DNA of 15,742 nt from NCBI GenBank assembly GCA_035547055.1, contig DASZVN010000113.1, positions 1-15,742 of the forward strand, written 5' to 3'. Positions 6,269-13,308 of this stretch are shown piece by piece (the stretch's first letter is position 1; every line of letters starts with the position of its first letter). The position numbers and the translations under genes were made by a program. The notes below the pieces were generated by a model. The model searched no databases, was not told where the DNA came from, and saw nothing but the letters and a program-made list of their open reading frames with translations. This DNA comes from DASZVN01 sp035547055. GTDB lineage: Bacteria > Pseudomonadota > Alphaproteobacteria > Rhizobiales > Methylopilaceae.

Positions 6269-6364
6269 GCGTTTCAGCCCGGCTCACCGCGGCGCCTCTT
6301 GGCAGGGGGCGGCGGGGCGGCCAGAGTGCGCGCTCCCGCCGCCGCCCGACCATCAGGAGCCGCC

Positions 6365-7153
6365 ATGGCCTTTCTCTCCGGCAAGACCGCGCTCGTCACC
6401 GGCTCGACCTCGGGCATCGGCCTCGGCATCGCCCGGGCGCTGGCCTCCCAGGGCGCGAACGTCGTCCTGAACGGCTTCGGCGAGCCGGCCGCGATCGGGG
6501 CGCTGGTCGAAGACATCGTCCGCACGCACCGCGTCGCGGTGCGGTACGACGCCGCCGACATGCGCAGGCCGGACGAGATCGCGCACATGGTCGCCGGCGC
6601 CGAGGCCGAGTTCGGCGCGGTCGACATCCTCGTCAACAACGCCGGCATCCAGCACGTCGCGCCGATCGACGAGTTTCCGGTCGACAAATGGGACCAGATC
6701 CTCGCGATCAACCTGTCCTCGGCGTTCCACACCATCCGCGCGGCGCTGCCGAAGATGAAGGCCAAAGGCTGGGGCCGGATCGTCAACACCGCCTCGGCCC
6801 ATGCGCTCGTCGCCTCGCCCTACAAGGTCGCCTATGTCGCCGCCAAGCACGGCATCGCCGGGCTGACCAAGACGGTGGCGCTGGAGGTGGCGCGCGCCGG
6901 CATCACGGTGAACGCGATCGCGCCGGGCTATGTCTGGACGCCGCTGGTCGAGAACCAGATCCCCGACACCATGAAGGCGCGCGGGATGACGGCGGAGGAG
7001 GTCAAGCAGGACGTGATGCTGGCGGCGCAGCCGACCAAGGAGTTCGTGACCATCGAGGAGGTCGCGGCGCTCGCGGTCTATCTCTGCTCCGCCGCCGCGG
7101 CCCAGATCACCGGCGCCGTCCTCCCGATCGACGGCGGCTGGACCGCGCAGTAG
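6365..7153 (+). CDS. bdhA: 3-hydroxybutyrate dehydrogenase (SDR family)
   Basis: A 262-residue cytoplasmic enzyme predicted to interconvert (R)-3-hydroxybutyrate and acetoacetate with NAD(H), a step in using polyhydroxybutyrate and ketone bodies. All SDR features are present: TGSTSGIGLGIA (12-23), NNAG (91-94), Asn116, Ser144, Tyr157 and Lys161. Stretches specific to this enzyme family are also present: GIQHVAPIDEFP (94-105), ASAHALVASPYKVAYVAAKH (143-162), GYVWTPLVENQIPD (188-201), AQPTKEFVT (221-229) and the ending DGGWTAQ. The ATG at 6365 is preceded by AGGAG (6355-6359) with a 5-nt spacer and begins right before the first beta-strand; the longer upstream frame is not supported. It appears monocistronic, between palindromic elements on both sides, and converges with the liv operon. 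Confidence 0.95.
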   Translation: MAFLSGKTALVTGSTSGIGLGIARALASQGANVVLNGFGEPAAIGALVEDIVRTHRVAVRYDAADMRRPDEIAHMVAGAEAEFGAVDILVNNAGIQHVAPIDEFPVDKWDQILAINLSSAFHTIRAALPKMKAKGWGRIVNTASAHALVASPYKVAYVAAKHGIAGLTKTVALEVARAGITVNAIAPGYVWTPLVENQIPDTMKARGMTAEEVKQDVMLAAQPTKEFVTIEEVAALAVYLCSAAAAQITGAVLPIDGGWTAQ

Positions 7154-7178
7154 GGGGGCGGGGCGAACCCTTGTAGAA

Positions 7179-7288
7179 TGGGCATCGACCTTGCCGATGC
7201 CCACGACGCAAGTCGGGCCTGCCCGACCTGCGCTCCCGATGCTCAACACGAACAAGCTCGTGTTGAGGTGGGCAAGCTGCGCTTGCCC
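7179..7288. repeat. Array of four consecutive hairpins between bdhA and livF
   Basis: Four stem-loops fill the convergent gap. The first pairs TGGGCATCG (7179-7187) with CGATGCCCA (7195-7203). The second pairs GTCGGGC (7212-7218) with GCCCGAC (7221-7227), extended by GCA/TGC. The third pairs CTCAACACGA (7242-7251) with TCGTGTTGAG (7258-7267). The fourth pairs GGGCAAGC (7270-7277) with GCTTGCCC (7281-7288). The fourth ends 2 nt from the livF stop. None has a T-run on either strand, so a classic intrinsic terminator is not supported. A bidirectional transcript-end block, or a repeat element built of hairpins, fits better. Confidence 0.65.
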
Positions 7289-7290
7289 CC

Positions 7291-8013
7291 CTACGACGAG
7301 GCGGCGCGGGCGCCGAGGCCGACGAGGCGGTCGAGGGCGGCTTCGTCCTCGAGGAGATCGGCCGAGCGGGCGCGGTGGACGATGGTGCCGCGCTCCAGCA
7401 CCACCGCCTGGTCGGTCAGGGACAGCGCGATGTTGCCGTGCTGCTCGACCAGGACGAAGGCCATGCCCTCGTCGGCGGCCATGCGGCGGACGGCGTCGGT
7501 CAGCTCGTCCACGATGATCGGGGCGAGGCCTTCCAGCGGCTCGTCGAAGAGGAGGATCTCGGGGTTGGTCATCAGCGCGCGGGCGACGGCCAGCATCTGC
7601 TGTTCGCCGCCGGAGAGGTGGTTGCCCATGTTGGCCCGCCGCTCCTTCAGGCGCGGGAACAGGCGGTAGACCGCGGCGAGGTCCCAGCGGCCGGGGCGGG
7701 AGGCGACGGTCAGGTTCTCCTCGACCGAGAGCGAGGGGAAGATCTCGCGCTCCTGCGCGACCCAGCCGATGCCGGCGCGGGCGCGCAGATGCGGCTGCAG
7801 GCGGGTGATGTCGCGGCCCTTCCAGCGCACCGTGCCGCGCTGCACGTCGGTCATGCCCATCACGGTCAGGAGCAGCGTGGTCTTGCCGACGCCGTTCCGC
7901 CCGAGGATGGCGAGGCTGCCGCCTTCCGGCACCTCCAGCGAGATGCCGTCGAGCACCACGGCGCGGCCGTAGCCGGCGCGGATGGCGTCGAGCGCGAGGA
8001 TCGGCTCAGCCAT
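7291..8013 (-). CDS. livF: Liv-type (HAAT) ABC transporter ATPase, LivF subunit
   Basis: A 240-residue cytoplasmic ATPase that powers uptake by the transporter encoded in the same operon. Walker A GRNGVGKTT (38-46), Q-loop VAQERE (about 85-90), ABC signature LSGGEQQ (133-139), Walker B ILLFDEP (153-159) and the switch histidine in LVEQH are all present. The length and the features MGMTDVQRGTVRWKGRDIT and IFPSLSVEENL match LivF. It is the last gene of the operon; its ATG at 8013 overlaps the livG stop by 8 nt. The symbol follows family usage; the transported compound may be branched-chain amino acids or other hydrophobic or aromatic substrates. Confidence 0.93.
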   Translation of the reverse strand: MAEPILALDAIRAGYGRAVVLDGISLEVPEGGSLAILGRNGVGKTTLLLTVMGMTDVQRGTVRWKGRDITRLQPHLRARAGIGWVAQEREIFPSLSVEENLTVASRPGRWDLAAVYRLFPRLKERRANMGNHLSGGEQQMLAVARALMTNPEILLFDEPLEGLAPIIVDELTDAVRRMAADEGMAFVLVEQHGNIALSLTDQAVVLERGTIVHRARSADLLEDEAALDRLVGLGARAASS

Positions 8014-8761
8014 GGTGGCCGCGCCCGAGATAGACCTCGCGCACGCGCTGGTCGGCGCCGATCTCGGCCGGCGTGCCCTCGACCAGGATGCGGCCGCCGA
8101 CCATCACGACGACGCGGCTCGCGAAGCGGAAGACGAGGTTCATGTCGTGCTCGATGAACAGGATCGCGATGTCGGGCGACAGCTCCTCGATCGCGGCGAA
8201 GAGCTCGCCGCTCTCGTCGGTCGGCACGCCCGCCGCCGGCTCGTCGAGCAAGAGCACCTTGGGCCGGGTCGCGAGCGCGAGCGCGATCTCGAGCAGGCGC
8301 TGCTGGCCGTAGGCGAGCTCGTAGGTCGGGCGGAAGCCGACCTCGGCGAGCCGCAGCGAGGTCAGGATGGCGTGGGCCTCGTCGATCGCCTCGCGATAGC
8401 CCGGCAGCTTGCGCCACCAGACGCCGGCGTCGCCGCGCCGCTCGCAGACCGCGAGCGCCACCGCCTCCAGCGCCGAGAGGTCGGGGAACAGCGTGTTGAT
8501 CTGGAAGGTGCGCACGAGGCCGCGCCGGACCCGCTCCTCGGGCTTCAGCGCGGTGATGTCCTCGCCGCCGAGGAAGACCTTGCCGCGGTCGGGCGGCAGC
8601 ATCCCGGTGATGAGGTTGATGAGCGTGGTCTTGCCGGCGCCGTTCGGCCCGATCAGGGCATGGCGGGCGCCCGGCGGCAGCGTGAGCGAAATCCCGCTCG
8701 CCACCACCAGCGAGCCGAAGCTCTTGTCGAGCTTGTCCGTCGCGAGCGCCGCTTCCGTCAC
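8006..8761 (-). CDS. livG: Liv-type (HAAT) ABC transporter ATPase, LivG subunit
   Basis: A 251-residue ATPase that pairs with LivF. Walker A GPNGAGKTT (38-46), RTFQINTLFPDLS around the Q-loop (about 84-96), the LivG-type signature LAYGQQR (149-155) where a canonical ABC protein has LSGGQ, Walker B VLLLDEP (169-175) and FIEHDMNLVF are present. LivG proteins normally carry a Tyr-Gly-Gln signature, so this is not a defect. The chosen start is GTG at 8761. It overlaps the livM stop as GTGA and has GGAG (8771-8768 on this strand) with a 6-nt spacer. An in-frame GTG at 8773 would add four residues but has no ribosome binding site. Unlike longer LivG proteins, the loop between Q-loop and signature is short. 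Confidence 0.92.
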   Translation of the reverse strand: MTEAALATDKLDKSFGSLVVASGISLTLPPGARHALIGPNGAGKTTLINLITGMLPPDRGKVFLGGEDITALKPEERVRRGLVRTFQINTLFPDLSALEAVALAVCERRGDAGVWWRKLPGYREAIDEAHAILTSLRLAEVGFRPTYELAYGQQRLLEIALALATRPKVLLLDEPAAGVPTDESGELFAAIEELSPDIAILFIEHDMNLVFRFASRVVVMVGGRILVEGTPAEIGADQRVREVYLGRGHHG

Positions 8762-9759
8762 CGCCGGCTCCACCCGGCGGGGACGAGGCGGGCGAGGCCG
8801 CCGAGGATGCCGTTCGGCAGGAACAGCACGACGGCGACGAGGAGCAGGCCGATCCAGAAATACCAGTAGCGCGGATCGAGCCCGGAGAGCTGGTCGCGCG
8901 CCACCATGTAGACGATGGCGCCGACAAGCCCGCCATAGAGCCGCCCGGTGCCGCCGAGGATCAGCATGACGAGGACGTCGGCCGAGCGCTCGAAGCCGAG
9001 CGTGTCGAGCGCGACCGTCGAGGTGGTCTCGGTCAGGAGCGCGCCGGCGACGCCGGCGAAGGCCGCGGCGATGGTGTAGATCTTGCGGACGTGGGACGGG
9101 CTCGAGGCGCCGATCGCGGGCATCCGGACCGCGTTCTCGCGGATGCCGCGGAGCGCGAGGCCGAAGGGCGAGCCGGTCAGCCGCCGCGCCACCAGGAACA
9201 GCAGGAACAGCACCGCCAGCGCGTAGCTGTAGGCGGTGTAGCCGTAGAGGTCGAAGTCGAAATAGCCGAGCAGCGGCTTGATCCGGATGCCCTGGAGGCC
9301 GTCGTTGCCGCCGGTCAGCCAGCCGAGGCTGTTGGCGGCCTGCGCCAACAGGAGGCCGATGCCGAGCGTGATCATGATCAGCGCGAGGCCGCGGAAGCGG
9401 GCGATGATGAAGCTGGTGAGGTAGCCGAACACCGCCGCGACGGCGGCCCCGGCCACGAGCCCGACCAGGGGCTGCCCGAAGCCGTATTTCGAGATGATGC
9501 CGGCGGTATAGGCGCCGAGGCCGAAGAAGGCGGCGTGCCCGATCGAGACGATGCCGGCATAGCCGAGGATGAGGTCGAGCGAGAGCGCGAACAGGGCCGA
9601 GATCGCGATCTGGCTGGCGAGGCTGAGATAGTCCGGCACGAGCCAGAACGGCAGCAGTGTCGCCAGCCAGAACAGCACCTCGACCGGGCGCCAGCGGGTC
9701 TTCCCGGCGAGGTAGCGGTGCGGGCTCGCGGCCGCGTCGGAGACGGTGGTCGCGGTCAT
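8758..9759 (-). CDS. livM: Liv-type (HAAT) ABC transporter permease, LivM subunit
   Basis: A 333-residue inner-membrane permease that forms the channel with LivH. A roughly 30-residue polar N-terminus is followed by about nine hydrophobic segments. The family signatures ALSLDLILGYAGIVSIGHAAFFGLGAY, split across residues about 58-84, and LRGIRENAVRMPAIG (about 200-214), the EAA-like loop that contacts the ATPases, are present, along with LGGTGRLYGGLVGA near the C-terminus. The start ATG at 9759 overlaps the livH stop as ATGA; an upstream in-frame start at 9795 would run far into livH and is not preferred. GGAAAG lies upstream on this strand as a weak ribosome binding site. Substrate specificity is set by LivK, not visible here. 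Confidence 0.93.
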   Translation of the reverse strand: MTATTVSDAAASPHRYLAGKTRWRPVEVLFWLATLLPFWLVPDYLSLASQIAISALFALSLDLILGYAGIVSIGHAAFFGLGAYTAGIISKYGFGQPLVGLVAGAAVAAVFGYLTSFIIARFRGLALIMITLGIGLLLAQAANSLGWLTGGNDGLQGIRIKPLLGYFDFDLYGYTAYSYALAVLFLLFLVARRLTGSPFGLALRGIRENAVRMPAIGASSPSHVRKIYTIAAAFAGVAGALLTETTSTVALDTLGFERSADVLVMLILGGTGRLYGGLVGAIVYMVARDQLSGLDPRYWYFWIGLLLVAVVLFLPNGILGGLARLVPAGWSRR

Positions 9760-10613
9760 GCGGCGCGCTTTCCGAAGATGCCGATCGGCCGCCACATCAG
9801 GAGCGCAAGCATCACCAGGTAGATCAGGAACGAGCCGAGCTGGGGCACGTAGTACTTGCCGGCCATGTCGGTGACGCCGATCAGGACGGCGGCGGCGAAC
9901 GAGCCCATGATCGAGCCGAGCCCGCCCATCGCCACCACGATCAGCACGTAGATCAGGTAGGTGAGGGCGAAGGACGGGTCGAGCCCGACCATCTCGATCG
10001 CGAGCGAGCCGCCGAGCCCGGCGAGGCCGCTGCCGAGCGCGAAGGAGGCGGCGAACACCAGGCTCACGTCGATGCCGAGGCCGCGGGCCATGCGCTGGTT
10101 GTCGACCGCGGCGCGGATGCGGGCGCCGAAGCGGGTGTATTCGAGCAGCACGATCAGGAGCGCGGCGACGACGAGGCCGGTCGCGATCAGGAAGATGCGG
10201 TAGTAGGGGAAGCGCAGATCGCCGAGGACGACCGCGCCGTCGAGGCGGGGCGGCATCGGCACCGGCTGCTGCATGGTGCCGAACACATAGGCGGCGCCGG
10301 CGACCGAGATGAACACGATGCCGATCGTCAGCATCACCTGGTCGAGGTCGCTGCGGCGGTAGAGGCGCTGGAAGATCAGCCGCTCGAACACGACGCTGGC
10401 GAGGCCGGCGACGAGGAAGGAGATCGGCAGCGTCGCGAGGAACGGCCAGCCGAAGTGGTTGACCAGCGTGACGGTGACGTAGCCGCCCAGCATGGCGAAG
10501 CTGCCGTGGGCGAGGTTCACGAAGTTCATCATGCCGAGCGTCACCGACAGCCCGACCGAGAGCAGGAACAGCAGCATGCCGTAGGCGAAGCCGTCGAACA
10601 GGACGCCGATCAT
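9756..10613 (-). CDS. livH: Liv-type (HAAT) ABC transporter permease, LivH subunit
   Basis: A 285-residue inner-membrane permease. It opens with MIGVLFDGFAYGMLLFLLSV and contains the LivH signature GMMNFVNLAHGSFAMLGGY (about 28-46), the ATPase-contact loop ARIRAAVDNQRMARGLGID (about 164-182), and VVAMGGLGSIMGSFAAAVLIG near the end. About eight membrane segments are apparent. The frame stays open upstream to 10697, but that extension (containing DCFVGFALLAMT) is a translation of the palindromic repeat at 10651-10745, so the ATG at 10613 is chosen. Its ribosome binding site is weak (GAGG about 11 nt upstream). Of all junctions in this operon, only livK-livH is separated (281 nt), and that gap is filled by palindromic elements. 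Confidence 0.93.
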   Translation of the reverse strand: MIGVLFDGFAYGMLLFLLSVGLSVTLGMMNFVNLAHGSFAMLGGYVTVTLVNHFGWPFLATLPISFLVAGLASVVFERLIFQRLYRRSDLDQVMLTIGIVFISVAGAAYVFGTMQQPVPMPPRLDGAVVLGDLRFPYYRIFLIATGLVVAALLIVLLEYTRFGARIRAAVDNQRMARGLGIDVSLVFAASFALGSGLAGLGGSLAIEMVGLDPSFALTYLIYVLIVVAMGGLGSIMGSFAAAVLIGVTDMAGKYYVPQLGSFLIYLVMLALLMWRPIGIFGKRAA

Positions 10614-10650
10614 GGCGAAGCGTGCCTCACGTGCCGGGCCGGCCGTCGCC

Positions 10651-10745
10651 GTCATTGCGAGGAGGGCGAAGCCGACGAAGCAATCCAGGGGCGGCACGCG
10701 CCGGCGGCTGCGGCCCCTGGATTGCTTCGCCTCGCTCGCAATGAC
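10651..10745. repeat. Dispersed palindromic repeat (copy 1) upstream of livH
   Basis: A stem-loop element: the outer arms GTCATTGCGAG (10651-10661) and CTCGCAATGAC (10735-10745) are perfect complements, as are the inner arms CGAAGCAATCCAGGGGC (10676-10692) and its complement (10713-10729), with a 20-nt GC-rich loop. This matches a palindrome I know as very common between genes in Bradyrhizobium- and Rhodopseudomonas-like genomes (GTCATTGCGAGGAGC...GAAGCAATCCA). A degenerate second copy lies at 13121-13207. The structure is seen directly; genome-wide multiplicity is prior knowledge. Confidence 0.85.
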
Positions 10746-10783
10746 GGGAGCAGGACGCCACCGTCAAGCTTTCCAATACCACA

Positions 10784-10878
10784 CCGTCATGCCCGGCCTT
10801 GGGCCGGGCATCCACGAGCTTGCAGCGCCGGCGCTGGAGGAAGTCGTGGATGGCCGGGACAAGCCCGGCCATGACGGG
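10784..10878. repeat. Dispersed palindromic repeat, CCGTCATGCCCGGCC type, between livK and livH
   Basis: Two arms of about 34 nt face each other. The left (10784-10817) begins CCGTCATGCCCGGCC and ends GGCATCCACGA. The right (10843-10878), read on the other strand, begins CCGTCATGGCCGGGC and ends GGCCATCCACGA. Each arm is itself a hairpin, so a cruciform or double hairpin can form. This is another widely scattered palindrome of Rhizobiales-type genomes. It starts 17 nt after the livK stop (in the direction of transcription) and could protect livK mRNA ends or limit read-through to livH. Confidence 0.8.
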
Positions 10879-10894
10879 CGTGTGGCTGCGGTGT

Positions 10895-12061
10895 TCAGTC
10901 GACCGGGTTCTTGACGTTGGGGATGGTGTCGACGAGCACGTTGTTGAGCTTGCCGTCGGCGAGCTTCTGCACCTGGAAGATGTAGACGTTCTCGATGATG
11001 TCGCGGGTCGCGGGATCGATCGAGACCGGGCCGCGCGGGCTCTTCCACGCCATGCCCTTGGCGGCGTCGATCAGGGTCTGGCCGTCGGTCTTGCCGCCGG
11101 CCTTCTTCAGCACGGCATAGATCAGATCCATGCCGTCATAGCCGCCGATCGAGAAGATGTCGGGGTTGCGGTTGTAGTCCTTGCGATAGTCGGCGAGAAA
11201 CGTCGCGTTCTCGGCGGTCTTCAGATTGTAGTTGTAGTTCCACACCGTGTAGATGCCTTCGGCGATCGCCCCCATCGACGCCAGCGCGTGGTCGTCGGTC
11301 AGGACGTCCTGGCCAAGCACCTTGACCTTCTTGGGGTCGATGCCCTGCTCGGCGATCGCCTTGCCGACCGCGCCCGGCTGCGCGCCGCCGGGCACCCAGA
11401 TGTAGATGCCGTCGGTATTGGCGTCCTTGGCGCGCTTGACGAAGGCCGAAAAGTCCGGGTTCTCGGTCGGGAACGCGGTCGAGCCCACGACCTTGCCGCC
11501 GGCCTTGGTGAAGCCGTGCTCGAACGCCTTCTGGGCGTCGAGACCGGGGCCATAGTTCGATACCATCGTGAAGACGGTCTTCACCCCATGCTGCACTGCC
11601 CAGCCGCCGAAGGCGGCGTTGAGCTGCGGCGTCGTCGACGACGTGCGCGTCATGTAGGGCGACTTCTGGGTGATGATCGAGGTGGCGGCATTCATCACCA
11701 CCATGAACTTCTTCGACTCCTTGGAGACGTCGCCGCAGGCGAGCGCATTCGGCGTCAGCAGGAAGCCCGCCAGGATGTCGACCTTGTCGCGGACGATCGC
11801 CTCCTGGCACAGGCGCTTGGCGACCGCCGGATTGATGCCGCCGGTGTCCTTGCGGACGAAGACGATCTTCTTGCCGCCGACGGTGTCGCCATGCTGCTTC
11901 ACCCACAGCTTGATGGCGTCTTCCATCTGGGTCGCGGTGTCAGCGAACTGCCCGGAAAACGACATGATCAGCCCGATCTTGACGGTGCCGGCGGCGTTCG
12001 CCGACGGCGCCGCCAGGGCGGCGAGGGCGAGCACGCCCAATCCTGCAAGTGCCTTGCGCAT
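10895..12061 (-). CDS. livK: Periplasmic substrate-binding protein of the Liv-type (HAAT) ABC transporter
   Basis: A 388-residue periplasmic binding protein (Peripla_BP_6-like, type I fold) that captures the solute for LivHMGF. It has a signal peptide, MRKALAGLGVLALAALAAPSANA, cleaved near residue 23/24. The mature protein opens TVKIGLIMSFSGQFAD, the usual first strand and ligand loop, and continues with DTGGINPAVAKRLCQEAI, NAATSIIT, TSSTTPQLN and GYDGMDLIYAVLKKAGG. Cys85 and Cys109 could form the disulfide common in this family. The ATG at 12061 has GGAGG (12073-12069 on this strand) 7 nt upstream; the frame extending to 12232 is non-conserved. The ligand is not determined: relatives bind branched-chain amino acids, amides or aromatic acids. 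Confidence 0.9.
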   Translation of the reverse strand: MRKALAGLGVLALAALAAPSANAAGTVKIGLIMSFSGQFADTATQMEDAIKLWVKQHGDTVGGKKIVFVRKDTGGINPAVAKRLCQEAIVRDKVDILAGFLLTPNALACGDVSKESKKFMVVMNAATSIITQKSPYMTRTSSTTPQLNAAFGGWAVQHGVKTVFTMVSNYGPGLDAQKAFEHGFTKAGGKVVGSTAFPTENPDFSAFVKRAKDANTDGIYIWVPGGAQPGAVGKAIAEQGIDPKKVKVLGQDVLTDDHALASMGAIAEGIYTVWNYNYNLKTAENATFLADYRKDYNRNPDIFSIGGYDGMDLIYAVLKKAGGKTDGQTLIDAAKGMAWKSPRGPVSIDPATRDIIENVYIFQVQKLADGKLNNVLVDTIPNVKNPVD

Positions 12062-12376
12062 CGACAGTCCTCCCTGTGGCCGGGCGGGCCCGGAACAGGA
12101 ATCCCCGCCCGTGCCCAAGCCATCTCGGCATCTTGTGTTGCCTTTTGGCGCTATTGTCGAGAGGGTCTTGCCATCTCCGACCGCGCGCCGCCGGCCTCGC
12201 GGTTGCAGCGGCGCGGACGCAACCGCAAGCATCCTTCCGGGTTAGGGCAAGGCGGGGACGGGCTACCCGAAAGAGGTGTGCGCATTCCCCGTCGGGGTAT
12301 TGGAGGCCTGCGCGGCATTGTCGCAAGGTGCCGCCGCATCGGCGGGCACTTCCGTGATCGGGGGAGAGAGCACGGA
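12062..12376. promoter_or_regulatory. Divergent intergenic region between livK and the glutathione S-transferase gene
   Basis: These 315 bp hold no gene I can support and must contain the promoters of both flanking genes. For livK (minus strand), TCGACA (12160-12155) is a -35 candidate; CAAGAT (12135-12130) is a weak -10 candidate at 19 nt spacing. A perfect 8-bp inverted repeat, GCGGTTGC (12199-12206) and GCAACCGC (12219-12226), spaced by 12 nt, lies upstream of livK and could bind a dimeric regulator. A small CCCCG-T-CGGGG (12287-12297) is nearer the transferase gene, whose start has GGGGAGAG (12361-12368) about 8 nt upstream. All roles are inferred. Confidence 0.35.
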
Positions 12377-13102
12377 ATGGACTACGAACTCTATTATTGG
12401 CCCAACATACCGGGCCGTGGGGAATTCATCCGGCTCGCGCTGGAGGAAGCCGGCGCCGGCTATATCGACGTCGCGCGCTCGCACAAGAAGGGGCAGGGGG
12501 TGCAGGCGCTGACCGCGCTCCTCACCGGCGAGGACGTGCAGCACCCGTCCTTCGCCCCGCCGTTCCTGCGCCACGGCGATCTCCTGATCGGCCAGACCGC
12601 GGCGATCCTGACCTATCTCGGGGCGCGCCACGGCCTCGCCCCGGAGGACGAAGCCGGCCGGCTGTGGACCCACCAGCTCCAGCTCACCATCGCCGACCTC
12701 GTGGTCGAGGCGCACGACACCCACCACCCGATCAGCTCGACCCTCTATTACGAGGAGCAGAAGGCCGAGGCCCAGCGCCGGGCGGCGATCTTCCGCACCG
12801 CGCGCATCCCCAAGTTCCTCGGCTGGTTCGAGACCGTGCTGAACCGCAATCCGGCCGGGCCGCACCACCTCGTCGGCGACGCCGCCACCTATGCCGAGCT
12901 GTCGCTGTTCCAGGTCATCGAGGGCCTGCGCTACGCCTTCCCGCGGGCGATGGCGCGGACGCTCGGCGAGTTTCCGCGGGTCGCGGACCTGAGCTGCGCG
13001 GTGGCCGATCGGCCGCGGATCAGCGCCTATCTCGCCAGCCCCCGCCGCATGGCGTTCAACGAGCACAGCATCTTCCGCCACTATCCCGAGCTCGACGGCT
13101 GA
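12377..13102 (+). CDS. Glutathione S-transferase-like protein
   Basis: A 241-residue cytoplasmic protein with the two-domain GST layout. The N-terminal thioredoxin-like domain begins YELYYWPNIPGRGEFIRLALEEAG (residues 3-26, the Y/P-x-x-GR-x-E-x-IRL pattern), has a cis-proline region APPFL (60-64) and the glutathione-contact motif QTAAI (73-77, equivalent to the usual S/T-x-A-I). The helical C-terminal domain (about 90-235) contains FLGWFETVLNRNPAG and HHLVGDAATYAELSLFQVIEGL, the conserved helix with its N-capping Asp/Thr. The ending MAFNEHSIFRHYPELD resembles a common group of proteobacterial GSTs. It likely conjugates or reduces electrophiles with glutathione; the natural substrate is unknown. 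It is divergent from livK and appears monocistronic, followed by a repeat. Confidence 0.85.
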   Translation: MDYELYYWPNIPGRGEFIRLALEEAGAGYIDVARSHKKGQGVQALTALLTGEDVQHPSFAPPFLRHGDLLIGQTAAILTYLGARHGLAPEDEAGRLWTHQLQLTIADLVVEAHDTHHPISSTLYYEEQKAEAQRRAAIFRTARIPKFLGWFETVLNRNPAGPHHLVGDAATYAELSLFQVIEGLRYAFPRAMARTLGEFPRVADLSCAVADRPRISAYLASPRRMAFNEHSIFRHYPELDG

Positions 13103-13120
13103 GACGCGCCGCCGCCGGTG

Positions 13121-13207
13121 CGGGGAGGCGCAGCCGGCGAAGCGATCCGGGGGCCGCCGGCACGGCGGTCGAGGGCCTCGATTGCTCCGCTTCGCTCGCA
13201 GTGACGG
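13121..13207. repeat. Degenerate second copy of the palindromic repeat seen at 10651-10745
   Basis: The left part, AGCCGGCGAAGCGATCCGG, aligns with AGCCGACGAAGCAATCCAG of copy 1. The right part, GATTGCTCCGCTTCGC followed by TCGCAGTGACGG (to 13207), aligns with GATTGCTTCGCCTCGC-TCGCAATGACGG. Both copies have the same orientation. Several substitutions have weakened the stem and the left outer arm is not recognisable, so this looks like a decaying copy. It fills much of the 206-bp gap between the transferase gene and the anti-sigma-like gene. Confidence 0.7.
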
Positions 13208-13308
13208 TCGCGCGCAATCGCGACTCCGTGTTCCCGCACGACCTCGAAGCGGTCGCATTCTCGGCGGTGCCGACGCCGGGACTGCGGCGCCGGAAGGAGC
13301 CGAGCGCG

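Noticed and set aside
7178..7669. Plus-strand frame beginning in the hairpin array
   Set aside because: It enters livF in antisense and its start is inside the stem-loops. Ser/Arg-rich product without features.
10614..10697. N-terminal extension of LivH
   Set aside because: The extra residues are a translation of the palindromic repeat, and the conserved LivH start is the ATG at 10613.
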